Shown here: positions 58,360-64,000 of the stretch, in pieces
Layout: each line of letters opens with the position of its first letter
Numbering within the stretch: the first letter of the stretch is position 1
Source: Syntrophorhabdaceae bacterium
GTDB lineage: Bacteria > Desulfobacterota > Syntrophorhabdia > Syntrophorhabdales > Syntrophorhabdaceae
Direction: 5' to 3'
NCBI GenBank assembly: GCA_028698615.1
Contig: JAQVWF010000006.1
Span: 45,151 to 109,150 of the forward strand
Length of the DNA: 64,000 nucleotides
Translations under genes and position numbers: made by a program
The notes under the pieces: model-generated
The model's database searches: none
Told to the model about the DNA's origin: nothing
What the model saw: the letters and a program-made list of their open reading frames with translations, nothing else

Positions 58360-59709
58360 CTATATCTCCTTCAGCTTCACATTTGCCGGTGACTTTTCCA
58401 TGGTGTCGAAAAGAGTTTGAAGAGAAAGGAGAAGCCTGTCGGATTCCTGGGTGCCGTCAGCGACGGGTTCGTTCTTTTCGTAGGCATCCATGGCCTGCTT
58501 GATCGTTATGTCGCCGATCGCCCTTGCCGGCTGGAAACGGGATTCTTTTCGGGCTCCCTCTGTTATCTCTGAAACGAGGTCCACATCGACAAGATCGAAA
58601 AGGATCTGTCTGACGAAACGCTCGGGGATCTCGAGCATCCTGCTTGTTTCCGCGACGCTAAGAGGCTTCTCACCCGCCTCAAATCTCTTGACGAGAAGAT
58701 GGAAGATCCTGAGCATGAGGCGCCGCCGGGTGCCCTGGCCGATACGGGAATAATCGGGATGGAACCCGTAGGTCCTGCAATTCTCCGCCGCATGAGCTAT
58801 CTCAGCCCCGAAAAGGACGATCGTCCAGCTTATCTGCAGCCACGCAAGGAAAAGAGGAATTGCCGCAAAACTGCCATATATGGCGCTTTGCGTGGATACA
58901 CCTATCTGGAACGTGATATAGACCCACTGGACCGCCTGGATAAGCGTGCCCGAAACGAAGGCGGCAATTACGGCTGACCCGACGGGCACCCTTGTGTTGG
59001 GCATGACAAGGTACACGACCAGGAGCAGTATCGAGATGGAGAAATAGGGCAGGAGCTTGAGCAGGAAGAGGGTGATCGTGCCGGCCGAGCCGATGAAGCC
59101 CATATCGATCATGAAACCTCTGACCTCGCCCACGATGAGCACATTCACACTGCTCCAGAGGGCAAGGAGGATGGGGCCCAGGACCATCATCGACAGGTAG
59201 TCGGTGAACTTGCGTACGATGGTACGGGACCGTTTCGCCTCCCATATCGTATTGAAGCCCTCCTCGATCCTGCCGAGCGTCGATATGACCGTCCAGAAGA
59301 GGATAACGATCCCCACGCCCACAATGATCTCCCCCTTTGCGTGAGAGAGGAGGGAACGGGAGAACTGGATTATCCTGGCGGTGACGTCGGGCTGCCAGTT
59401 GGCGTCCGCGGCCAATTGTATTATCTGCCGAAACACCAGTTTTTCCAATCCAAATCCCTTGGCGATGGCGAACACTACGGCGAAGAGAGGCACGATGTTG
59501 AGCAACGAATAATAGGTGAGCACCGAGGCGTTGCGCTGACAGTGATCGTTCTGGAACTTGTGGATGGCCATCACGATGATGCGGGCCGTACGGACCACGG
59601 CCGCCTTGAAGAAGGGAAGCCCTTCGAACTTGATCTCCCATATGCCGGCATTGAAGAAATGGATCATCCTTGCGATCATTGGCAATTGTCTCTCTACTAA
59701 ATCCTTCAC
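58360..59709 (-). CDS. YihY/UPF0761 membrane protein with a C-terminal winged-helix part
   Basis: A 449-residue protein whose first 300 residues are a six-helix YihY (BrkB-like) membrane domain: NASVLTYYSLLNIVPLFAV (about 60), IVGVGIVILFWTVISTLGRIEEGFNTIW (about 130-158) and AIPLFLAWLQISWTIVLFGAEIAHA (about 285). The last 130 residues are soluble and read like a winged helix: PLSVAETSRMLEIPERFVRQIL. The membrane part is often misnamed RNase BN and has no established transport substrate. The GTG at 59709 has no clear ribosome site; the ATG at 59679 is an alternative. Confidence 0.85.
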   Translation of the reverse strand: MKDLVERQLPMIARMIHFFNAGIWEIKFEGLPFFKAAVVRTARIIVMAIHKFQNDHCQRNASVLTYYSLLNIVPLFAVVFAIAKGFGLEKLVFRQIIQLAADANWQPDVTARIIQFSRSLLSHAKGEIIVGVGIVILFWTVISTLGRIEEGFNTIWEAKRSRTIVRKFTDYLSMMVLGPILLALWSSVNVLIVGEVRGFMIDMGFIGSAGTITLFLLKLLPYFSISILLLVVYLVMPNTRVPVGSAVIAAFVSGTLIQAVQWVYITFQIGVSTQSAIYGSFAAIPLFLAWLQISWTIVLFGAEIAHAAENCRTYGFHPDYSRIGQGTRRRLMLRIFHLLVKRFEAGEKPLSVAETSRMLEIPERFVRQILFDLVDVDLVSEITEGARKESRFQPARAIGDITIKQAMDAYEKNEPVADGTQESDRLLLSLQTLFDTMEKSPANVKLKEI

Positions 59710-59804
59710 ACCATGACTGGACGGTCAAACAGGGAGAATAAGGCGCAACGTGGAATCGCCGACCAGTTCTTCGTACGGACGGGGATCCTGTACCCGGCCC
59801 TGCC

Positions 59805-60230
59805 CTAGAGTATCTCTATCAATTCGAGCTCAAATACGAGTTCTTTTCCCGCCAGTGGATGGTTGAGGTCAAGGGTGACGTTCGAATCGGTCACCTGGAG
59901 GACAAGGGCCTGGGCGGAGGTGCCGCTCGATGACTGCACTTCGAGCTTCATTCCCTGCCGGAGATTGATCGTGGAGGGTATCCGGGACCGGGCAACCACG
60001 GCGCAGAGCTCTTCCCTGTGAAGACCGTATCCCTCTTCCGGCGGCAGAGTGATGGTCTTTGTGTCGCCGGCGCACATGCCGACGATGCCTTTCTCGAATC
60101 CCGGGATGACCGAACCTTCTCCAATGACAAAGACGAAAGGCTCCCTGTTGAGAGATGAATCAAAAATAGTGCCGTCTCTCAAAGAACCTTTGTAATGGAC
60201 CTTCACCTTATCATTGGTCTTAGCCCGCAT
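59805..60230 (-). CDS. FKBP-type peptidyl-prolyl isomerase (SlyD-like), first of two
   Basis: A 141-residue FKBP with the inserted IF domain of the SlyD type. The start at 60230 (MRAKTNDKVKVHYKG) has GGAGG seven bases upstream. The FKBP core VHYKGSLRDGTIFDSS and VIPGFEKGIVGMCAGD are followed by the flap with RQGMKLEV and the closing LDLNHPLAGKELVFELELIEI. Histidine-rich metal tail is absent. It lies downstream of a very similar FKBP, separated by a family B repeat. Confidence 0.92.
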   Translation of the reverse strand: MRAKTNDKVKVHYKGSLRDGTIFDSSLNREPFVFVIGEGSVIPGFEKGIVGMCAGDTKTITLPPEEGYGLHREELCAVVARSRIPSTINLRQGMKLEVQSSSGTSAQALVLQVTDSNVTLDLNHPLAGKELVFELELIEIL

Positions 60231-60344
60231 ATGCCGCCTCCGTCCCGGTGAGCTCAAAAGGGGTCAACTCCGACCATAATGCCCGTAAATCTTATTACTG
60301 TTTTCTAACCCAATTGAGTTCATGAAGTCAATCAAAGACAGGGG

Positions 60345-60454
60345 AGAAGACAGTTTCGGGTTCCAGGTTTCAAGCCAAAACAGAAAAGATCTTAACTCTG
60401 AAACCATCTTCCTGTTTCTTTCAGCTTGAAGCCTGGAACCCGAAACTGTCTTCT
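60345..60454. repeat. family B long inverted repeat between the two FKBP genes
   Basis: A 31-base inverted pair with one mismatch: left arm 60345-60375 (AGAAGACAGTTTCGGG...) and right arm 60424-60454. It is the longest hairpin of family B in the window and ends exactly at the stop codon of the upstream FKBP gene. Confidence 0.85.
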
Positions 60455-60883
60455 CTAGACGATCTTTACCAGTTGCACCTGGAAAACGAGGTCCTGGCCT
60501 GCCAACGGATGGTTGAGGTCGAGGGTGACCTCCGCGTCGGTGATCTGTCTTACCATCGCCCGCGCAAGGGCTCCCTCGGGAGAACGAACCTGGAGGATCA
60601 TCCCCAGTTCAAGTTCCATCTCAGCGGGTACCTGCGAGCGGGGTACGGCGGCGACAAGGTTTTCGTTATAAGCGCCGTATGCTTCCGCGGCGGGGATGGG
60701 TATCTCCCTTGAATCCCCTTCATTCATGCCGACGATGCCGTTCTCGAATCCCGGTATGACCATGTTCTGGCCGATGGTGAATTCGAGGGGTTCCCGGTCC
60801 TGGGACGAATCAAAGACCGTTCCGTCTGAGAGCGTTCCCGCGTAATGGACCTTGACGGTATCGCCTGATTTTGCTGATGCCAT
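60455..60883 (-). CDS. FKBP-type peptidyl-prolyl isomerase (SlyD-like), second of two
   Basis: A 142-residue FKBP with IF insert. It reads VKVHYAGTLSDGTVFDSSQ, NMVIPGFENGIVGMNEGD and VTLDLNHPLAGQDLVFQVQLVKI, the same layout as its neighbour but with many changes. It lacks a signal peptide, so it is a cytosolic folding helper. Tandem FKBP paralogues with a repeat element in between point to duplication, with the repeat arriving afterwards or being part of the breakpoint. Confidence 0.92.
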   Translation of the reverse strand: MASAKSGDTVKVHYAGTLSDGTVFDSSQDREPLEFTIGQNMVIPGFENGIVGMNEGDSREIPIPAAEAYGAYNENLVAAVPRSQVPAEMELELGMILQVRSPEGALARAMVRQITDAEVTLDLNHPLAGQDLVFQVQLVKIV

Positions 60884-60955
60884 TGCAGCCTCCGTAGTGT
60901 GTGTCGTTTATATTCCTCACCCCCATCCGCTGCATTCCCAGAGTGCGCACGCCTC

Positions 60956-61228
60956 CTAGTACCGGCGCGGCCCCCCCCTTCCCCGTGGTTTTTCCTTCTG
61001 TGGACGGGCATCGTCGATCCTCAACGTTCTGCCTTCGAAGTCCATCCCGTTCAAGGCCTGCTTCGCCTTATCGGCATCTTCTTTTGTTGCCATTTCAACG
61101 AATCCGAACCCCTTTCCCTCAATGACCCGCACTTCCCCCACTTCCCCGTAACCGGCGAATAATTCCCGTAATCGTTCATTTGTCACGGAATAGCTCAAGT
61201 TACCCACATACAGCTTGTTGCCATTCAT
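60956..61228 (-). CDS. RRM-type RNA-binding protein
   Basis: A 90-residue protein with one RNA recognition motif: RNP2 is KLYVGNLS (about 4-11) and RNP1 is GKGFGFVEM (about 38-46). A short Arg/Gly tail (KPRGRGGPRRY) follows. The ATG at 61228 has GGGAGG ten bases upstream. Such small RRM proteins in bacteria are often cold- or stress-induced. It precedes the FKBP pair on the same strand, 72 bases away. Confidence 0.93.
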   Translation of the reverse strand: MNGNKLYVGNLSYSVTNERLRELFAGYGEVGEVRVIEGKGFGFVEMATKEDADKAKQALNGMDFEGRTLRIDDARPQKEKPRGRGGPRRY

Positions 61229-61408
61229 TGCCGATACCTCCCTTCGGGTCAAACCGCGTTTTCATATTTCGAGCGAGATAGCGCGCCCCGAATGGGCCAT
61301 CTCGTGAAACATGGGAGGAGAAAGAGATAAATACCAGGAAGCAAAAATGGACCTGTTCCCTTCAGGGAATCCGGTATATAGGGCAATCATAAAACGGTTT
61401 GCCCGGCA

Positions 61409-61437
61409 TTGACAAGGAAAAAGTATTCCTTTACCAT
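61409..61437 (+). promoter_or_regulatory. promoter for the SYLF-domain gene
   Basis: TTGACA (61409-61414), a 17-base spacer and TACCAT (61432-61437). Transcription from near 61444 leaves a 60-base leader. This shows that the reading frame open from here is not coding before 61505. Confidence 0.6.
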
Positions 61438-61504
61438 GTTATGCAACGGGGCCGGGTATGGTTCGAGGGAATGCCGCCGGATGACACTATGGAGGAGTAT
61501 TTTA

Positions 61505-62248
61505 ATGAGAAAAGGAATGTCTCGGTTATCGGTTCGGTTACTTACGGTCTTTTGTGTTTTTCTGTTTGTCATGTGCGGGGTGTCCCTTTTCGGGCCGGTG
61601 CCCGCATTCGGCGATGACGGCGTGCAGGCCAGGCAGCTTGTGGAAAAGGCGCGGATGACACTGGAATCCTTCGGACGCGCCAGTGAGATGGAGGGTTTCC
61701 GGAATCTCATGAAGAATGCCCGCGGTGTTTTCGTCTCACCCCAGATACTAAGGGGGGCCTTCATCTTCGGAGCTTCAGGCGGCAGCGGCGTTTTTCTCGT
61801 CCGCGACAAGAATAGGGGCGATTGGACGGGACCCGCGTTCTACACCCTTGGTGAGGCAAGCTTCGGCCTCCAGATAGGCGGAGACGCATCGGAGGTGGTC
61901 CTCCTCGCAATGACAGAGCGGGGGGTGACGGCGCTTCTTTCGAGCAGTGTCAAGCTCGGTGCGGATATCGGTATCGCCGTCGGCCCCATAGGCGGCGGCG
62001 CCGAAGCATCCACGGCCAATCTGAGCGCCGATATCATCAGCTTTTCCCGTTCAAAGGGCCTGTACGGCGGGGTCTCTCTTGAAGGCGCCGTCGTTGCCGT
62101 GAGGGGAGGGCTGAACAAGGCTTACTACGGCAGGGATGTCAGCCCCGCAGACATCCTCGTGGCGAGATCGGCGAAGAATGACCATGCCGCGGGCCTTCGT
62201 TCCATGGTCACCAAGATGGCAGGAGGAAGGAATGAGGATGCACGATAA
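61505..62248 (+). CDS. SYLF (Ysc84/DUF500) domain exported protein
   Basis: A 247-residue protein, started at the ATG 61505 after GGAGGAG. A signal peptide or anchor (RLLTVFCVFLFVMCGVSLF) is followed by the SYLF domain: NARGVFVSPQILRGAFIFGASGG (about 70), GPAFYTLGEASFGLQIGGDASEVVLLAM (about 108) and KGLYGGVSLEGAVVAVR (about 180). In eukaryotes this domain binds phosphoinositides and actin; in bacteria it is a secreted lipid-binding protein of unclear role. The GxxxG-rich sequence suits a compact beta fold. The MltB-like gene follows. Confidence 0.88.
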   Translation: MRKGMSRLSVRLLTVFCVFLFVMCGVSLFGPVPAFGDDGVQARQLVEKARMTLESFGRASEMEGFRNLMKNARGVFVSPQILRGAFIFGASGGSGVFLVRDKNRGDWTGPAFYTLGEASFGLQIGGDASEVVLLAMTERGVTALLSSSVKLGADIGIAVGPIGGGAEASTANLSADIISFSRSKGLYGGVSLEGAVVAVRGGLNKAYYGRDVSPADILVARSAKNDHAAGLRSMVTKMAGGRNEDAR

Positions 62249-62297
62249 ACGAAAGATGCACGACGCACGATGAAGGAAGGATGCATCATGCGTCATT
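62236..62297. repeat. small GATGCACG-type repeat cluster
   Basis: GATGCACG and its near copies (GATGCACGATAAACG, GATGCACGACGCACGATG, GATGCATCATGCGTCAT) follow the SYLF stop. They are short direct and inverted units in the gap before the MltB-like gene. The cause is not clear. Confidence 0.45.
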
Positions 62298-62310
62298 ATT
62301 CGGGGGGGCG

Positions 62311-63105
62311 ATGAGAGCGTTGCGGCGGGCCGCATGCATTGCAGCTGCATCCGGACTCTTCCTCCTGGTCCTTTCAGCTCTCATCCACGCCGGGGTCGAT
62401 CCCATTTATCAGGAGGGTCTGGACAGGCTTCAGGAAGACCTCCAGAAACAGGGGTTCGCCAGCGAGGAACTCGCGAAGATCTTTTCCGACAGCCGCTTCG
62501 AACTCTATCCGCGCATAGTCGGCAGGACCGGAAAAGGCATGAACTACCTGGGCCGGCGGTTCGGCCTCTTGACGAAACGATCGATCAAACGCGGCCGGAG
62601 CATGCTGGAGACATACGGGGATTCGTTGAGAAACGCCGAGAGATCGTACGGAGTTGAAAAGGAGATCATCGTAGCCATTCTCAGGGTGGAGACGAATTTC
62701 GGTTCTGCAACCGGGGTCTACCCGGTCCTCAACAGTCTCGCGACGATGGCCATCATTGATAACAGGCGCTCGGAATGGGCCCGCAAGGAGCTTTCCGAAC
62801 TTCTCGCCATCTGCAAGGAGCAGAACAGGGACCCCTTTACGATACGCGGTTCCTGGGCAGGGGCCTTCGGCATCTCCCAATTCATCCCGTCTTCTTATGT
62901 CAGGTTCGCCGTGGATGGTAACTCAGACGGCAAGGTCGACCTCTTCACAATGAGCGACGCCGTTGCGAGCGTTGCCAACTACCTCAAGAGCCACGGTTGG
63001 GAAAAAGGGAGACCGAAAGAGAATCGGCAGGCAGTGTACGCTTACAATCACTGCGACAGCTATGTGAAAGCGGTGTTTGCCTACGCGAAGGCGCTGAGCA
63101 AGTGA
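62311..63105 (+). CDS. lytic murein transglycosylase (MltB-like)
   Basis: A 264-residue peptidoglycan lyase. A signal peptide (CIAAASGLFLLVLSALIHAG) precedes the SLT-like catalytic domain with the catalytic E127 in AILRVETNFGSATGVYPVLNSL. WAGAFGISQFIPSSYVRFAVDGN and SVANYLKSHGW follow. The calcium-like site and GxSG of MltB are present only in part. The ATG at 62311 follows a GGGGGG site. The two converging genes here are separated by only 15 bases. Confidence 0.9.
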   Translation: MRALRRAACIAAASGLFLLVLSALIHAGVDPIYQEGLDRLQEDLQKQGFASEELAKIFSDSRFELYPRIVGRTGKGMNYLGRRFGLLTKRSIKRGRSMLETYGDSLRNAERSYGVEKEIIVAILRVETNFGSATGVYPVLNSLATMAIIDNRRSEWARKELSELLAICKEQNRDPFTIRGSWAGAFGISQFIPSSYVRFAVDGNSDGKVDLFTMSDAVASVANYLKSHGWEKGRPKENRQAVYAYNHCDSYVKAVFAYAKALSK

Positions 63106-63120
63106 AGCGGTTCCAGTGTT

Positions 63121-63948
63121 TCAAGGGCCGGAAACGAGGGGGCGCCGCGGGTTGCTGTGCGGCGCGCCGTTATCGGCCAGCACTCGTTCCAGCGCCTCTA
63201 CGATCTCCATCCTGATGCGCGTGCCCGCGATACCGTGGAGAATGGCGAGGGCCTCATCACGGGTCCTTGTTTTCTGGTAGGGGCGTTCCGATGTGAGGGC
63301 GTCGTAGATGTCCGCAACGGACACGATCTGGGCTCCCAGGGGGATCTGATCGCCTTTGAGCCCCCGGGGATAGCCCCTTCCGTCGAGCCGTTCGTGATGG
63401 GCGGAGACATAGTCGATGGCGGGCCCCAGGAAATCGAGGGGCTTGAGGATCTTCACGCCGATGGCGGGATGGCGGTTTATCTCCTTGACAAGGTTCGACG
63501 GAAGCTTCCCTTCATGGTCGGCGAAGAGAATGTCCGGGAACCCGATCTTCCCGATGTCGTGAAGAGCGCCGCCGAGGCGGATGTATTCCAGCTCCTCGCC
63601 TTCCACGCCGAGCTTCAGGGCGATGGCATGCGAAAGGTCCGCCACCCGCGATGCGTGACCCTCGGTGTACGTGTCCCGTGCCTCCAACGCATGGGCCATG
63701 GCGGTAACGGACGCTATGGTGTTCTTCCTGATCTGTTCATTGAGCTCCCTGAGCTCGTCCACGAGTTGCTGAAGCTGGAACTCCCGGGCCTCCACCTTGA
63801 CCATCATGAGGGCCACGGCTTCCGCTATGGTGCGGACGGTGTCCGGCACGTGGTCCTTGGTCAGTTCCATGATGTCGTCGGAATACAGCCCTTCGGCGAT
63901 GTCGGATATGATGCTCAGAAGCTTTTTCTCAAGTTCACCGGTGTCCAT
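63121..63948 (-). CDS. HD-GYP domain protein (putative c-di-GMP phosphodiesterase)
   Basis: A 275-residue protein with a non-conserved N-terminal helical part (about 1-85) and an HD-GYP domain: GHASRVADLSHAIALKLGV, ALHDIGKIGFPD, ISNRHPAIG-like NRHPAIGVKIL, HHERLDGRGYPRGLKGD (the GYP motif) and DIYDALTSERPYQK. The metal residues are complete, so phosphodiesterase activity is likely. No receiver or PAS domain is attached, so it is a stand-alone enzyme that takes its signal from its own N-terminal part or a partner. The ATG at 63948 is preferred to a TTG two codons earlier. Confidence 0.92.
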   Translation of the reverse strand: MDTGELEKKLLSIISDIAEGLYSDDIMELTKDHVPDTVRTIAEAVALMMVKVEAREFQLQQLVDELRELNEQIRKNTIASVTAMAHALEARDTYTEGHASRVADLSHAIALKLGVEGEELEYIRLGGALHDIGKIGFPDILFADHEGKLPSNLVKEINRHPAIGVKILKPLDFLGPAIDYVSAHHERLDGRGYPRGLKGDQIPLGAQIVSVADIYDALTSERPYQKTRTRDEALAILHGIAGTRIRMEIVEALERVLADNGAPHSNPRRPLVSGP

Positions 63949-64000
63949 TTGCAATCTCTCGGGGTCTGTTGGTCCCAGGTACCCGTTGTTTTTTACACCA

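Noticed and set aside
8916..60454. CRISPR array
   Set aside because: The repeats are scattered single or paired elements, not regularly spaced units with spacers, and no cas gene is present.

Overview
The window looks like chromosome from a GC-rich (high 50s percent by eye) anaerobic Gram-negative bacterium, most likely a deltaproteobacterium (Desulfobacterota, perhaps a syntrophic lineage). The signs are lipoproteins, a BamE-like protein, MltB and TatA; TrmFO; a B12-dependent ribonucleotide reductase; a methionine synthase of the short cobalamin-linked type; and an acyl-CoA dehydrogenase inside the fatty-acid operon. This placement is inference; no 16S gene is present. There are about 60 protein genes and two tRNAs. 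I see no IS element, prophage or CRISPR array.

Layout. 1-8.2 kb: one minus-strand operon from a consensus promoter at 8179-8208, yceD-rpmF-plsX-acd-fabD-fabG-acpP-fabF-rpiB-glyA-dCMP deaminase (cut by the window edge). fabH is missing from its usual place and an acyl-CoA dehydrogenase stands there instead. 8.3-12.9 kb: yggT-yggU, then UPF0280, NIL-domain ferredoxin, cysteine desulfurase and mtaB in one orientation from a consensus promoter, which I read as a sulfur-transfer module. Divergent from it is prmA, followed by purN. 14.6-25.2 kb: ftsY with three small envelope or zinc-ribbon genes, tsaC, tatA, tRNA-Glu, rdgB-rph, an exported protein, trxB, an unrecognised cysteine-rich membrane protein, a secreted protein, tRNA-Gly and a membrane-bound spermidine-synthase-like protein. 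25.4-30.4 kb (+): a two-component system, HtrA and a lone PilC. 30.4-41.5 kb (-): bioB, trmFO-topA-dprA, an envelope DUF218-like protein, rsmE-yhaM-thiL, rarA and a PC4-like protein.

41.7-49.6 kb is the transport and accessory stretch: an MFS carrier, a nucleoside carrier, a short MetE-like methionine synthase, and a set made of an exported double-Cache protein, a 39-residue membrane peptide and a sodium:solute symporter, then an enoyl-CoA hydratase. 49.7-64 kb: an EF-G paralogue with birA-coaX, an MFS exporter, two UspA proteins, NrdJ, a YihY-type membrane protein, two FKBP isomerases, an RRM protein, a SYLF lipid-binding protein, an MltB-like transglycosylase and an HD-GYP protein.

Two families of short inverted repeats recur between genes. 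Family A (core CCAATGACCAAAT) is at six places and family B (core GTTTCAAGTTTCAGGTTCC) at about seven. They usually touch the 3' end of a gene and sometimes supply its last codons. Several plus- and minus-strand genes (response regulator, pilC, EF-G, nrdJ) have a -10 box within about ten bases of the start codon and no Shine-Dalgarno, as expected for leaderless transcripts.
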